A DNA stretch of 64,000 nt from Isoptericola jiangsuensis (GCF_002563715.1 NZ_PDJJ01000001.1:1-64000), one strand, 5' to 3'. Shown: positions 25,994-35,454, numbered from the stretch's first letter. Notes: a model not told the origin generated them from the sequence alone. A program made the numbers and translations.

Positions 25994-26326
25994 AACTCTT
26001 CCGGCGACAGGACGACGGCCGCCTCCGACGACGACCTGGTCTTCAAGGCGCTCGCCTCACCCCACCGACGCCGGATGCTCGATGCCCTGCGGGAGGCGAC
26101 GCGGACGACGGGCGAGCTGGTCGCCGCGGTCCCCGAGCTCGACCGCACCACCGTCCTGCAGCACCTGCGGGTCCTGGAGAGGGCCGGCCTGGTCACCGGC
26201 CGCAAGGTCGGCCGCGAACGCCGACTCGCGCTCGCCCCGCTGCCCATCAAGCGCATCCACGACCGCTGGATCAGCGACTACACCCGCGCCGCGGTCGAGC
26301 TGCTCGACCGCCTCGACCAGGGGTGA
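25991..26326 (+). CDS. ArsR-family transcriptional regulator
   Basis: A 111-residue winged-helix protein: VFKALASPHRRRMLDALRE, TTGELVAAVPELDRTTVLQH, and a wing at GRKVGRERRLALAPLPIKRIHDRW. No cysteine pair typical of metal sensors is present, so it is probably the non-metal type that pairs with AHSA1-domain genes. Starting at ATG 25991 leaves no room for a ribosome site. It is divergent from the SRPBCC gene and is likely to repress both through the palindrome they share. Confidence 0.88.
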   Translation: MNSSGDRTTAASDDDLVFKALASPHRRRMLDALREATRTTGELVAAVPELDRTTVLQHLRVLERAGLVTGRKVGRERRLALAPLPIKRIHDRWISDYTRAAVELLDRLDQG

Positions 26327-26341
26327 GCAGGGCCGATGCGG

Positions 26342-26362
26342 CTGTTCGCTCAGGGCGAACAG
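26342..26362 (+). terminator. Short hairpin after the ArsR gene
   Basis: Perfect 8-bp arms CTGTTCGC and GCGAACAG flank a 5-base loop, 16 bases after the ArsR stop. It is modest in size and could also act as an operator. Confidence 0.45.
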
Positions 26363-26368
26363 AGGACG

Positions 26369-26395
26369 TTGGCACTCTGGCATCGAGAGTGCTAA
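26369..26395 (+). promoter_or_regulatory. CIRCE operator (HrcA binding site)
   Basis: TTGGCACTC, 9 bases, then GAGTGCTAA. This is the CIRCE inverted repeat (TTAGCACTC-N9-GAGTGCTAA) with one mismatch. It lies 94 bases upstream of the hsp20 start, so heat-shock control by HrcA is likely. Confidence 0.92.
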
Positions 26396-26489
26396 TCCTG
26401 GAGGCGTAGCCAGGTGACGCCGGAAGGACCGGCGCACTGCTCGCGGACAGGGCCGCGGACACGCGGCCCCATCGAGGAGGTGATGCGCG

Positions 26490-26909
26490 ATGGCTACGTA
26501 CTGGGACCCGTTCCAGGAGATGGACCGACTCTTCGGGTCGATCGCGGCGAACAACCGCACCGCACCCGCCATGCCGATGGACCTCTTCCGCGAGGGCGAC
26601 CACTTCGTCCTCGCCGTCGACCTCCCCGGCATCGACCCCGGCAGCATCGACGTCTCGTGCGAGGACCGGACGCTCACCATCCGCGCCGAACGCACCCCCC
26701 GCTCCGGCGAGGGCCAGTGGCTCCTGCGCGAACGCACCACCGGCACCGTCGCCCGACAGGTCGCCCTCGGGCGCGGGCTCGCGCTCGACGACATCAGCGC
26801 GTCGTACGCCGACGGCGTGCTCACCCTCACCATCCCCGTCGCCGAGGAGGCGAAGCCGCGCCGCATCGAGGTCACGCACGCCCGCACCGACCACACGATC
26901 GAGGCCTGA
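26490..26909 (+). CDS. Small heat-shock protein, Hsp20 family
   Basis: A 139-residue ATP-independent chaperone. After a short N-terminal arm (WDPFQEMDRLF) comes the alpha-crystallin domain: VLAVDLPGIDPGSIDVSCED, LTIRAER, then the conserved SYADGVLTLTIPVAEEAKPRRIEV with the A-x-x-x-G-V-L-T-L motif. The C-terminal extension is short and lacks an obvious I-x-I motif. ATG 26490 follows GAGGAGG. A CIRCE element upstream puts it under heat-shock control with the groE-type regulon. Confidence 0.95.
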   Translation: MATYWDPFQEMDRLFGSIAANNRTAPAMPMDLFREGDHFVLAVDLPGIDPGSIDVSCEDRTLTIRAERTPRSGEGQWLLRERTTGTVARQVALGRGLALDDISASYADGVLTLTIPVAEEAKPRRIEVTHARTDHTIEA

Positions 26910-26960
26910 CCCAACTCTCCTCCCACCACCCGAGCCGCCGCGCCGAGCCATGCGACGCAC

Positions 26961-26998
26961 GAAGGCCCCGGCTCCCCTCGCGGGAGGCCGGGGCCTTC
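26961..26998. terminator. Bidirectional hairpin between hsp20 and rplI
   Basis: Arms 26961-26976 and 26982-26998 pair with a single-base bulge and a short loop, between convergent genes. Confidence 0.75.
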
Positions 26999-27015
26999 GG
27001 TCAGACGTCAGGCGT

Positions 27016-27465
27016 TCAGCCCGCGACGACCTCGAGCGCGATCTTCGCCGACACCTCGGGGTGCAGGCGGACCGACACGGTGTAGCCACCGGTCGACTTG
27101 ATCGGCTGGCCGATCTCGATCTTGCGCTTGTCGATCGACGGACCACCGGCCGCGGAGACCGCGGCGGCGATGTCGGCCGTCGTCACGGCACCGAACAGGC
27201 GGCCGGACTCACCGGCGTGCGCCGACACGGTGTACGTGCGCGACTGGATCGACTCGGCGACCGACTGGGCGTCGTCGCGCGAGGCGATCTCGCGGGCCTT
27301 GCGAGCCTTGCGGATCGCGGAGACCTGCGACTCGGCACCCTTGGTCCACGGCGTCGCCAGCGAACGCGGGACGAGGAAGTTACGGGCGTACCCGTCCTTC
27401 ACCTCGACGACGTCGCCGGGCTCACCGAGGCCGGTCACCTCGTGGGTCAGGATCAGCTTTGCCAT
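27016..27465 (-). CDS. rplI: 50S ribosomal protein L9
   Basis: A 149-residue ribosomal protein. The N-terminal L9 signature is [21 protein letters not shown], followed by a long charged helix and a C-terminal domain ending [18 protein letters not shown]. It is last in the rpsF-ssb-rpsR-rplI operon; ~18 bases separate it from rpsR. Confidence 0.98.
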   Translation of the reverse strand: MAKLILTHEVTGLGEPGDVVEVKDGYARNFLVPRSLATPWTKGAESQVSAIRKARKAREIASRDDAQSVAESIQSRTYTVSAHAGESGRLFGAVTTADIAAAVSAAGGPSIDKRKIEIGQPIKSTGGYTVSVRLHPEVSAKIALEVVAG

Positions 27466-27483
27466 GATCTGTGATCCTTCCGG

Positions 27484-27720
27484 TCAGCGGGCCGACGACG
27501 AGTACGGCAGCAGGGCCATCTCGCGCGCGTTCTTGACGGCCTTGGCGATCTGGCGCTGCTCCTGCACGGAGACGCCGGTCACGCGACGGGCACGGATCTT
27601 GCCGCGGTCGGAGATGAACTTGCGAAGCAGAGCGGTGTCCTTGTAGTCCACCGACTCGATCTTCGCGGCCTTCAGCGGGTTGGCCTTCTTCTTGGGCTTG
27701 CGCACCACAGGCTTCGCCAT
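27484..27720 (-). CDS. rpsR: 30S ribosomal protein S18
   Basis: A 78-residue S18: [49 protein letters not shown] is the family core. No zinc-binding Cys set is present in the N-terminal part, so this looks like the zinc-independent form. It lies between ssb and rplI in the conserved operon. Confidence 0.97.
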   Translation of the reverse strand: MAKPVVRKPKKKANPLKAAKIESVDYKDTALLRKFISDRGKIRARRVTGVSVQEQRQIAKAVKNAREMALLPYSSSAR

Positions 27721-27786
27721 GGTGGTCGCTCCTTCACAGGTGCAGTCCCCTGGCGGGGACGGGGTGATCGTGGGTGTGGACGACGA

Positions 27787-28329
27787 TCAGAACGGGGGTT
27801 CGTCCGAGAACCCGCCACCCGCGTTCGACGGACCTGCCGTCGCCCACGGGTCGTTCTGCTGACCGCCGCCGGAGGAGCCGAAGCCGCCGCCCTGGTTGCC
27901 ACCGCCGGCGTTGCCGCCGCCGTAGCCACCGCCACCGCCGAAACCGCCACCGCCGCCACCGCTGCGCTGGGCACGAGTGACCTTCGCCGAGGCGTACCTC
28001 AGCGACGGACCGATCTCGTCCACCTGCAGCTCGACGACGGTGCGCTTCTCGCCCTCGCGGGTCTCGTACGAGCGCTGCGTCAGACGGCCCTGCGCGATGA
28101 CGCGCATGCCCTTCGTCAGCGACTCCGCGACGTTCTCCGCGGCCTCGCGCCAGATGGAGCAGCGCAGGAACAGCGCCTCTCCGTCCTTCCACTCGTTCGA
28201 CTGACGGTCGAACGTGCGCGGGGTGGACGCGATCGTGAAGTTGGCGACGGCTGCACCCGACGGGGTGAAGCGAAGCTCCGGGTCCGCGGTCAGGTTTCCG
28301 ACGACCGTGATGACGGTCTCACCAGCCAT
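27787..28329 (-). CDS. ssb: Single-stranded DNA-binding protein
   Basis: A 180-residue protein. Residues 1-115 are an OB-fold ([58 protein letters not shown]). A Gly-rich flexible tail follows, ending in the acidic tip SDEPPF, a variant of the DDDIPF protein-interaction tip. It binds single-stranded DNA in replication and recombination. It is preceded by rpsF, as in most bacteria. Confidence 0.97.
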   Translation of the reverse strand: MAGETVITVVGNLTADPELRFTPSGAAVANFTIASTPRTFDRQSNEWKDGEALFLRCSIWREAAENVAESLTKGMRVIAQGRLTQRSYETREGEKRTVVELQVDEIGPSLRYASAKVTRAQRSGGGGGGFGGGGGYGGGNAGGGNQGGGFGSSGGGQQNDPWATAGPSNAGGGFSDEPPF

Positions 28330-28449
28330 GCCAATCTCCTTCGTTCGTCCGCACGGTTCGGCTGTGCACGATTTCCAGGTGGCATCCCATCACGAGGCAC
28401 CGACAGGTGCCCAACCGACGGGGATGCCGGCGTCTCGGCTCAGCTGGTC

Positions 28450-28740
28450 TCAGCGAGCGTCGGCGCGCAGGATCTTGGTGCGCAGCACGGCCTCGTTCAG
28501 GCCGAGCTGGCGGTCCAGCTCCTTCGCGGTGTCCGAGGTCGACGTGAAGTCGACGACGGCGTAGATGCCCTCGGAGCGCTTGTTGATGTCGTAGGCCATA
28601 CGGCGACGACCCCAGATGTCCACGTTGTCGACGGAACCGCCCTCGGTCTTGATGACCGTCAGCAGCTTCTCGAGCGACGGGGCAACGGTGCGCTCCTCGA
28701 CCTCCGGGTCCAGGATCACCATCAGTTCGTACTGACGCAT
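28450..28740 (-). CDS. rpsF: 30S ribosomal protein S6
   Basis: A 96-residue S6 with the usual core: [16 protein letters not shown] at the start, [32 protein letters not shown] in the middle, and a basic end with VLRTKI. It is first of the rpsF-ssb-rpsR-rplI operon; the promoter probably lies in 28741-28890. Confidence 0.97.
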   Translation of the reverse strand: MRQYELMVILDPEVEERTVAPSLEKLLTVIKTEGGSVDNVDIWGRRRMAYDINKRSEGIYAVVDFTSTSDTAKELDRQLGLNEAVLRTKILRADAR

Positions 28741-28894
28741 GAGTTCAACCCACCTCCTCTGGTCTCAGCGGCCACGGTCGTTCCGTGGCAGGAGGGTTAG
28801 TGCGTGCGTCGGCCGCGCCCGGAGAGGCACGGCCAGTCGTCCAGGATACCCGGTGCCGGGCACCCTGGACGAGGTCGTGGTCAGGTGGCGTCGG

Positions 28895-31402
28895 TCACCC
28901 CTCGTCACCGCCGCCGCCACCGCCGCCGCCACCGCCGGGATTCCCGTTGCCCGGGTCCTCGGAGGTCGACGGTTCGGGGTCGGGCTCGGTCGGCAGGGTG
29001 ATCTCCGGACCGCGCGAGACGCCGAGGGTCACGGTGCTGCCGTCCTCGACGGTGTTGCCGGCGCCCGGGTCGGTCCAGATCACCACGCCGACCGGCTGGT
29101 CGCTGTACTCCTCGACGGTGCTCACCTGGAGCCCGAGCCGCCGGAGCTGGTTCTCCGCGGCGGCCGCGGGCTGGCCCGCCACGTTCGGCACGGCCACACC
29201 CTCGGGCTCGTCCGACTCGCCCGTCGACACCCACAGGGTGATCGTCGAGCCCGCGGGCACCTTCCCGGAGTTGCTCACGTTGACGACGGTGCCCTTGCGC
29301 GACTCGTCGTCCTGCGCCTGCGTGGAGACCGTCAGGCCGAGGTCCTGCAGCGCCTTCGTCGCGCGCGCCACGTCCATCCCGACGAGGTTCCCGGGCACCT
29401 CCACCCACTCCGGGGTGGACTCGCTCGGGGACGGCGACGGGGACGGCGAGAACGACGGACGCGGCGGCGTGTACTCGGGGAACTCCACGACCTCCTTGCC
29501 GTCGAGCGCGACCTGCATGAAGTCGGTCCACGCCTCGGCCGGCCACGTGGAGCCGGTGATCTCGGGGTAGCCGCCGAACGTGTCGATCGGGTCCTGCCCG
29601 CCGATGACCCCCTCCTCGAGATCGAAGTCCCGGTACTGCCGGACGTTGACGACCGTCGCGAGCTGCGGCGTGAAGCCGGCGAACCACGCCGTCTTGTTGT
29701 CGTTCGCCGTACCGGTCTTGCCCGCGACCGGGCGTCGCTGGCCGTCCGGGCCGGTGAGCTCCAGCGCGGCGCGTCCCGAGCCCTGCTCGACCACCTGGGT
29801 CATCGCGTACGTGGCGGGCGTGATGACGTCCGCGGTGAAGCGGCGCTCCGCCGTCATCTCCGGCTCGTAGCGCAGCGAGCCGTCGAGGTGCTCGACCTTC
29901 GCCACGAAGTGCGGCTTCACGTAGTAGCCGCCGGACGCGATCGTCGCGTACGCCGAGGCCATGTCGATCGGGTACACGTCGGCGACGCCGAGCACGTTCG
30001 ACGTGACGTCGGGGATCACGGTGTCCTCGCGGATGCCGAGCCGGTGGGCGACCTCGACGGTCTTCTCCGGTCCGATCTCGTCGTTGAGGGTGGCGTACAC
30101 CGTGTTCACGGAGTTCGCGGTGGCCTTCACCAGGTCGATCTGGCCGAAGCTCTGCTGGCCGAAGTTGGTCGGCCACGGCTTGCCGTCCTCGACGAACTGC
30201 CCCGGCGAGTTCCCGTCGAACGTCTCGTCGAGGGTGTACCCCGCCTCCAGGGCGCCGATGAGCGTGAACGGCTTGAACGTCGAACCGGCCTGCACGGCGT
30301 CGTCCGTCGCCATGCTGAGGTACTGCTTGGTGTAGTCCGGGCCACCGTACGCGGCGACGACGGCACCCGTCTCCGGGTCGATCGAGACGATGGAGGGCCG
30401 GATCTTGCGGTTCGCGTCGTCCGGCATGTTCTTGACGATCTTCGCGGCCTCGCGCTGCAGCTTCGGCTTGATCGTCGTGTAGATGCGCAGGCCGCCGGAC
30501 TCGAGCTCCTCGTCGGAGAACCCGTTGGTCTTCAGCTCCTTCTTCACCGCGGCCATGATGTAGCCGCGCTGACCACCGAGGCTGTTGGTGGTCTCCTTCT
30601 CCACGAAGTCCGGGAACCCGTCGGCCTTGGCGGACGCCGCCTCGTCGGCGGTGATGTAGCCCTGCTCGGCCATCCGGTTCAGGCTGCGCTCCCAGCGGTC
30701 CTGGGACACCTCGGGGCCGACCGACGGGTCGTACCTCACCGGGGACGGGATGATGCCGGACAGCATCGCGGCCTCGGAGTAGGTGAGGTCCACGGCGTCC
30801 TTCGCGAAGTACGCCTTCGCGGCCGCCTGGATCCCGTACGCGCCGCGGCCGAAGTAGATCGTGTTGAGGTAGCGGCCCAGGATCATCTCCTTCTCCTGGG
30901 TCTGCGTGATCTTCAGCGCGATGATCGCCTCGCGCGCCTTGCCCACCAGGTCGGTGGTGCTGCCCAGGTAGTACCGCTCCACGTACTGCTGCGTGAGCGT
31001 GGACCCGCCCTGGCGGGCGCTGGGGTTGCGCACGTTGTTGACGACCGCGCGGAACAGGCCCTTGACGTCGATGCCGGGGTCGTCCCAGAAGGTCGCGTTC
31101 TCCGAGGCGACGACGGCGTTGCCCACGTAGTCCGGCAGCGTCTCGAAGTCGACGATCTCGCGCTGCATCTCCGAGAAGGAGCCGACCTCCTTGCCGTTGC
31201 CGTAGTAGACGGTCGTGGCCTGGTTCTGGACCTCGTCGAGGTCGTCGGGGATCTCCGTGGAGGTCCAGGCGGCGAAGAAGACACCGCCGCCCAGGGCGAT
31301 GCCGGCCAGCAGGCAGCCGACGACCACGCGCCAGGACGGCAGCCACCGCTGGACGACACCCTTGCCGCGGCGGGGATAGTTCCAGAAGCGACGCATGCGC
31401 AT
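28895..31402 (-). CDS. ponA: Bifunctional penicillin-binding protein (class A, PASTA domains)
   Basis: An 835-residue cell-wall polymerase and cross-linker. A transmembrane anchor lies at ~25-45. The GT51 transglycosylase has the catalytic Glu101 ([10 protein letters not shown]), [14 protein letters not shown], and further family motifs to ~225. The transpeptidase has Ser374 (STFK), SVN at 431-433, and KTGT at 562-565. Two PASTA domains follow, then a Pro/Gly tail. ATG 31402 is chosen; AAAGGTGG lies 12 bases upstream. It is next to the rpsF operon and ino1, as ponA1 is in Mycobacterium tuberculosis. Inferred to act at the cell pole or septum. Confidence 0.95.
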   Translation of the reverse strand: MRMRRFWNYPRRGKGVVQRWLPSWRVVVGCLLAGIALGGGVFFAAWTSTEIPDDLDEVQNQATTVYYGNGKEVGSFSEMQREIVDFETLPDYVGNAVVASENATFWDDPGIDVKGLFRAVVNNVRNPSARQGGSTLTQQYVERYYLGSTTDLVGKAREAIIALKITQTQEKEMILGRYLNTIYFGRGAYGIQAAAKAYFAKDAVDLTYSEAAMLSGIIPSPVRYDPSVGPEVSQDRWERSLNRMAEQGYITADEAASAKADGFPDFVEKETTNSLGGQRGYIMAAVKKELKTNGFSDEELESGGLRIYTTIKPKLQREAAKIVKNMPDDANRKIRPSIVSIDPETGAVVAAYGGPDYTKQYLSMATDDAVQAGSTFKPFTLIGALEAGYTLDETFDGNSPGQFVEDGKPWPTNFGQQSFGQIDLVKATANSVNTVYATLNDEIGPEKTVEVAHRLGIREDTVIPDVTSNVLGVADVYPIDMASAYATIASGGYYVKPHFVAKVEHLDGSLRYEPEMTAERRFTADVITPATYAMTQVVEQGSGRAALELTGPDGQRRPVAGKTGTANDNKTAWFAGFTPQLATVVNVRQYRDFDLEEGVIGGQDPIDTFGGYPEITGSTWPAEAWTDFMQVALDGKEVVEFPEYTPPRPSFSPSPSPSPSESTPEWVEVPGNLVGMDVARATKALQDLGLTVSTQAQDDESRKGTVVNVSNSGKVPAGSTITLWVSTGESDEPEGVAVPNVAGQPAAAAENQLRRLGLQVSTVEEYSDQPVGVVIWTDPGAGNTVEDGSTVTLGVSRGPEITLPTEPDPEPSTSEDPGNGNPGGGGGGGGGGDEG

Positions 31403-31660
31403 GTTCGCCACGTCCACCTTTCGATCGGTCGGTTGCCCGGCGCCCGACCCGTCGGAGGGCAGGAGCAGCCAGGGGAACCCTAGGCGATCGGCCTGGCGCG
31501 TTGTCCAGGCCGAACAACGCCTGACCGGCTTTCTTGCCGCCTGTCCGCAGACCCCTGCCCGCGGCTCCACGTCCCCTTCACAAACAGGCGTACCGTCGGG
31601 GTCCGATGCCCCGGGCAGCGGCCGCGTTGCCGCGACCGACGCACCGGCCTATCCTCACGA

Positions 31661-31677
31661 TGTATCGACTCGATACA
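31661..31677 (+). promoter_or_regulatory. PadR-type operator upstream of padR-ino1
   Basis: TGTATCG-ACT-CGATACA is a perfect 7-bp palindrome with a 3-bp centre, 43 bases before the PadR start. TGTAT...ATACA symmetry fits PadR-family operators, so autorepression of the padR-ino1 operon is likely. Confidence 0.65.
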
Positions 31678-31719
31678 ACGAGTCGACGCCGTCAGGACGA
31701 CCGGAGGGAGGGGAGCCTG

Positions 31720-32385
31720 GTGCGCAGCCGGTCCAACGTGCTCGAGACCGCCGTCCTCGGCCTCCTCAGCTCCTCGCCCCTGCACGGCTACGAGCTGCGC
31801 AAGCGGCTCAACCTGCTCCTCGGGTCGTTCCGCGCCTTCTCGTACGGGACGCTCTACCCCGCCCTCAAGTCGCTCGTCGCCCGCGGCCTCATCGAGACCG
31901 CCGACCCCGAGCCGGCGCCCACCCGCGCGACGACGCCCTCGACCGGCCGACCGGCCGCGGGGACCAAGCCCCTCGCCGGCCGCCGTGGACGCATCGTGTA
32001 CCGGCTCACCGCCGAGGGCAAGGAGCACCTTCAGACCACTCTCGCCTCCGCAGGCCCCGCGGCCTGGGAGGACGAGAGCTTCGACGTCCGGTTCGCGTTC
32101 TTCGCGCAGACGGACGCCGAGACCCGCCTCCGCATCCTCGAGGGCCGGCGCACCCGGCTGACCGAGCGGCTGGAGGCTGTCCGGGAGTCCGCTGCCCGGA
32201 CCCGCGAGCGGCTCGACGAGTACACGCTCGAGCTGCAGCGGCACGGGCTGGAGCAGGTCGAGCGCGAGGTGCGCTGGCTCGACGGGCTCATCACCACCGA
32301 GCGCGACCGCGTCAGCGGCCGCGACCGCGACCGAAACGCCGGGGCGCACGACGCCCCGGCCCAGAGAAACAAGGAGCGAGGATGA
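31720..32385 (+). CDS. PadR-family transcriptional regulator
   Basis: A 221-residue regulator with the PadR winged helix at residues ~6-80 ([44 protein letters not shown]) and a C-terminal coiled-coil-like dimer region with many Arg/Glu residues. The wing is interrupted by a ~25-residue Pro/Ala-rich insert. GTG 31720 follows GGGAGGGG. Its stop overlaps the ino1 start by ATGA, so the pair is one transcript. The same PadR-ino1 pairing occurs in M. tuberculosis (Rv0047c-Rv0046c). It probably controls inositol synthesis. Confidence 0.93.
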   Translation: MRSRSNVLETAVLGLLSSSPLHGYELRKRLNLLLGSFRAFSYGTLYPALKSLVARGLIETADPEPAPTRATTPSTGRPAAGTKPLAGRRGRIVYRLTAEGKEHLQTTLASAGPAAWEDESFDVRFAFFAQTDAETRLRILEGRRTRLTERLEAVRESAARTRERLDEYTLELQRHGLEQVEREVRWLDGLITTERDRVSGRDRDRNAGAHDAPAQRNKERG

Positions 32386-33473
32386 CCTCCGTCCGCGTTG
32401 CCATCGTCGGAGTCGGGAACTGCGCGTCGTCCCTGGTGCAGGGTGTGCAGTTCTACCGCGACGCCGACCCGTCCGACACCGTCCCGGGCCTCATGCACGT
32501 GCAGTTCGGCGACTACCACGTGCGCGACCTCGAGTTCGTCGCGGCGTTCGACGTCGACGCGAAGAAGGTCGGGTTCGACCTCGCCGAGGCGATCTACGCC
32601 TCCGAGAACAACACGATCAAGATCGCCGACGTGCCGCCGACCGGCGTCATGGTCCAGCGCGGCCCCACGCTGGACGGCCTCGGCCAGTACTACTCCGCCA
32701 CCATCGACGAGGCCGAGGGCGACCCGGTCGACGTCGTCCAGGCGCTCAAGGACGCGCAGGTCGACGTCCTCGTGTCCTACCTGCCGGTGGGCTCCGAGGA
32801 GGCCGACAAGTTCTACGCCCAGTGCGCCATCGACGCGGGCGTCGGCTTCGTCAACGCCCTGCCCGTCTTCATCGCGTCCGACCCCGTCTGGGCGAAGAAG
32901 TTCGAGGACGCCGGCGTGCCGATCGTCGGCGACGACATCAAGTCGCAGGTCGGCGCCACGATCACGCACCGCGTCCTCGCGAAGCTGTTCGAGGACCGCG
33001 GCGTCGCGCTGGACCGCACGTACCAGCTGAACGTCGGCGGCAACATGGACTTCAAGAACATGCTGCAGCGCGACCGGCTGGAGTCCAAGAAGGTCTCCAA
33101 GACGCAGGCCGTCACCTCCAACCTCACCGGCACCCTCGCCGGCAAGAAGGAGGACCGCAACGTCCACATCGGCCCGTCCGACTACGTGGCGTGGCTCGAC
33201 GACCGCAAGTGGGCGTACGTCCGCCTCGAAGGCCGCGCGTTCGGCGAGGTCCCCCTGAACCTGGAGTACAAGCTCGAGGTCTGGGACTCCCCCAACTCCG
33301 CCGGCATCATCATCGACGCCATCCGCGCCGCGAAGATCGCCAAGGACCGCGGCATCGGCGGCCCCATCCTGTCCGCGTCGACGTACTTCATGAAGTCGCC
33401 GCCGGTCCAGATGGAGGACACGGAGGGTCGCGCGCAGCTCGAGGCCTTCATCCGCGGCGACGTCGAGCGCTGA
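32382..33473 (+). CDS. ino1: Inositol-3-phosphate synthase
   Basis: A 363-residue NAD-dependent enzyme that converts glucose 6-phosphate to inositol 3-phosphate, the first step toward mycothiol and phosphatidylinositol. The Rossmann start is [16 protein letters not shown]; the active-site region has [26 protein letters not shown], and the Lys-containing [10 protein letters not shown]; the end has [20 protein letters not shown]. Length matches actinobacterial Ino1. It is coupled to the upstream PadR gene by a 4-base overlap. Confidence 0.97.
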   Translation: MTSVRVAIVGVGNCASSLVQGVQFYRDADPSDTVPGLMHVQFGDYHVRDLEFVAAFDVDAKKVGFDLAEAIYASENNTIKIADVPPTGVMVQRGPTLDGLGQYYSATIDEAEGDPVDVVQALKDAQVDVLVSYLPVGSEEADKFYAQCAIDAGVGFVNALPVFIASDPVWAKKFEDAGVPIVGDDIKSQVGATITHRVLAKLFEDRGVALDRTYQLNVGGNMDFKNMLQRDRLESKKVSKTQAVTSNLTGTLAGKKEDRNVHIGPSDYVAWLDDRKWAYVRLEGRAFGEVPLNLEYKLEVWDSPNSAGIIIDAIRAAKIAKDRGIGGPILSASTYFMKSPPVQMEDTEGRAQLEAFIRGDVER

Positions 33474-33489
33474 CCTGCGGCACGACGAC

Positions 33490-33531
33490 GGCGCCGTCGT
33501 GCGTTGACGCGAGTCAGCGCACGACGGCGCC
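33490..33531 (+). terminator. Hairpin terminator after ino1
   Basis: Perfect 14-bp arms (33490-33503 and 33518-33531) flank a 14-base loop. The loop carries the first GAGTCAGC unit of the repeat array that follows. Confidence 0.75.
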
Positions 33532-33730
33532 ACTCAGCGCAGTTCCCCGCGACTCAGCGTTGCGTTGCGCGACTCAGCGCGGTTGTGCGCGAGTCAGCGC
33601 TGGCCGCCGCGACTCAGCGCAGAACCCGGCGACTCAGCGCGATTCAGCGCGATTCAGCGCGACTCAGCGCGGTTCAGCGCGACTCAGCGCGACTCAGCGC
33701 GACTCAGCGCGACTCAGCGCGACTCAGCGC
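33511..33730 (+). repeat. Array of 16 GASTCAGCGC units in 10/20-bp register
   Basis: Units of the type GACTCAGCGC (variants GAGTC, GATTC, GGTTC, CACTC) start at 33511, 33531, 33551, 33571, 33591, 33611 and 33631, i.e. every 20 bp. They then run head to tail every 10 bp from 33631 to 33730. Spacers in the first part differ but keep length 10. There is no coding bias; the short open frames here are just repeats translated. The spacing of one or two helical turns places all units roughly on the same DNA face. Function unknown. Confidence 0.93.
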
Positions 33731-33791
33731 ACGACGCTGGACAGAACGACTGGTCGAAGCAACCGCCCTGCCCTGGCAACCCGGTCGCTGT
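33731..33791. other. Unique spacer between the two repeat blocks
   Basis: This is 61 bp of non-repeated sequence at the centre of the head-to-head repeat arrangement. I see no gene, hairpin or promoter in it. Confidence 0.5.
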
Positions 33792-33880
33792 GCTGACTCA
33801 CGTGACGTAACGCTGACTCACGGGAATCTGCGCTGACTCGCGCAGAACCGCGCTGACTCACGAGAATCTGCGCTGACTCG
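33792..33880 (-). repeat. Array of five inverted GCTGACTC units every 20 bp
   Basis: GCTGACTCRCG units start at 33792, 33812, 33832, 33852 and 33872, an exact 20-bp period. Their reverse complement (GAGTCAGC) matches the forward array, so the two blocks face each other. Spacers reuse pieces such as GGGAATCTGC/GAGAATCTGC and CAGAACCGC. Confidence 0.92.
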
Positions 33881-33923
33881 CGGAGGTCGCTCGACCCGGG
33901 ACGAGCGCGGGGTGACGCCCCGA

Positions 33924-34020
33924 CGGCGGGTGGTGGGTCCCGCGCGTCGTCGTCAGGCCCGAAGTGGAGGGCCCCCTGGGGCCCGTGAACGCGACGGCGC
34001 GCGGGACCCACCACCCACCG
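33924..34020. repeat. Large inverted repeat inside the array
   Basis: Arms of 29 bp (33924-33952 and 33992-34020) are complementary at all but about two positions, flanking a ~39-base loop that itself holds a small GGGCCCC...GGGGCCC hairpin. It separates five inverted repeat units from the last three and breaks their 20-bp register. Confidence 0.8.
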
Positions 34021-34037
34021 CGCCCACCGCGACCCGC

Positions 34038-34086
34038 GCTGAGCCGCGCAACGCGACGCTGACTCGCGCGGAACTGCGCTGACTCG
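34038..34086 (-). repeat. Three more inverted GCTGASYC units every 20 bp
   Basis: Units at 34038 (GCTGAGCC), 34058 and 34078 (GCTGACTC) keep the 20-bp period. The last one lies ~28 bases before the GTG of the MFS gene, so the array runs into its promoter or leader. Confidence 0.88.
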
Positions 34087-34113
34087 CGGACGACGGCATG
34101 GGAAGGTGGGCAC

Positions 34114-35454
34114 GTGGGGGCACTGCGAGAGACCGTGCACGACCTGCGCGACCTGCTGCGGCTGCCGCGGTTCCGGCGCCTGTTCGCCGTCCGGCTGGTG
34201 TCCCAGGCGGGCGACGGCATGTTCCAGGTCGGGCTGGCGTCGCTGCTGTTCTTCTCCCCCGAGCGGGCGGGTACCGCGGTCGGGGTGGCGGGAGCGTTCG
34301 CGGTCATGCTGGCGCCGTTCACGGTGGTGGGTCCGTTCGCGGGCGTGCTGCTGGACCGGTGGCGTCGCCGTCAGGTGCTGGCGGTCGGGAACGCGGTGCG
34401 GGTGCTGGTGACGGCCGCGATGGCGGCGGTCATGCTGACGGTGGGTCTGGACGGTCCGGGCGGGGCGACGGTGATCGTGCTCGGGCTGGTGGCGTTGAGC
34501 GTCAACCGGTTCCTGCTGGCGGCGCTGAGCGCGGGCCTGCCCCGCGTGGTGGACGGTCCGCTGCTGCTGACCGCGAACGCCCTCACCCCGACGCTCGGGG
34601 CGGGGGCGCTGTTCGTGGGCGGTGGCGTCGGGTTCGTGCTGGGGCTCGGGCTGGCGCCGGGGGCGTTGCACGACGCGGCGGCGCTGCTGTGCGCGGCGGT
34701 GGTGTTCGGGGTGGCGTTGTTGCTGACGTTGCGGCTGGGCCGGGACGAGCTGGGTCCGGACCGTCCGTCGCGGGAGCCGCTGGGTGCGGAGCTGGTGGCG
34801 GTGGCGCACGGCCTGGCCGACGGCGCCCGCTACCTGGTGGCGCGGCGTACGCCGGGGCAGGGTCTGCTGGTGATGGCGGCGCACCGGTTCCTGTACGGGG
34901 TGGTGTTCATCGCCGCGATCCTCATCTCCCGCAACCTGCTGGCGGAGCCGGGCGACACGTCGGCGGGCCTGGCGAACTTCGCGCTGGTCATCGCGATGAC
35001 GGGGGTCGGGGGTGCCGCGGCGGTGCTGGTCACGCCGGTGTTCTCGCGGCGCACGGGTCCGCAGGGGTGGATCGTGTGCATGCTGCTGCTGGCGGCGGCG
35101 TCGCAGCTGCTCCTGGCGACGGTCCCGACGCGCACGGTGGTCCTGGTGGGGGCGGGTCTGCTGGGGCTGGCGGCGCAGAGCGCGAAGATCGCGGTGGACA
35201 CGATCGTGCAGCGCGACACGCACGACGACTACCGGGGGCGGGCGTTCGCGTTCTACGACGTGCTGTACAACGCGGCGTTCGTGGGCGCGGCGGTGCTGGC
35301 GGCGTGGGTGGTGCCGGACGACGGCTGGTCGCGCGCGCTGTTCGTGGTGCTGGCGGTCGCGTACGTGCTGGTGGCGACGTGGCTGGGGCTGCGTGGCGCG
35401 CGCGTGCCGGCGGACGTCCCGGTCGCCGTCGGGCCGAGGCCGGCCACCGCCTGA
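34114..35454 (+). CDS. MFS transporter
   Basis: A 446-residue membrane protein with about 12 helices. The first inter-helix loop has the MFS motif A pattern FAGVLLDRWRRRQVLAVGN. The second half starts near RFLYGVVFIAAIL. The GTG at 34114 follows GGAAGGTGGG. It resembles enterobactin-exporter/macrolide-efflux type MFS proteins, but substrate cannot be assigned. It lies directly after the repeat array, which may cover its control region. Another MFS gene follows on the same strand after 151 bp. Confidence 0.88.
   Translation: MGALRETVHDLRDLLRLPRFRRLFAVRLVSQAGDGMFQVGLASLLFFSPERAGTAVGVAGAFAVMLAPFTVVGPFAGVLLDRWRRRQVLAVGNAVRVLVTAAMAAVMLTVGLDGPGGATVIVLGLVALSVNRFLLAALSAGLPRVVDGPLLLTANALTPTLGAGALFVGGGVGFVLGLGLAPGALHDAAALLCAAVVFGVALLLTLRLGRDELGPDRPSREPLGAELVAVAHGLADGARYLVARRTPGQGLLVMAAHRFLYGVVFIAAILISRNLLAEPGDTSAGLANFALVIAMTGVGGAAAVLVTPVFSRRTGPQGWIVCMLLLAAASQLLLATVPTRTVVLVGAGLLGLAAQSAKIAVDTIVQRDTHDDYRGRAFAFYDVLYNAAFVGAAVLAAWVVPDDGWSRALFVVLAVAYVLVATWLGLRGARVPADVPVAVGPRPATA

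Noticed and set aside
33504..33836. Repeat-rich open frames across the array (RDSARLSATQ-type peptides)
   Set aside because: They are direct translations of the 10-bp repeat in different frames, lack ribosome sites, and appear in several frames at once.
33511..34086. CRISPR array
   Set aside because: Units are 8-10 bp with 0-10 bp spacers, and orientation flips between blocks; CRISPR repeats are 24-40 bp with longer unique spacers, and no cas genes are near.
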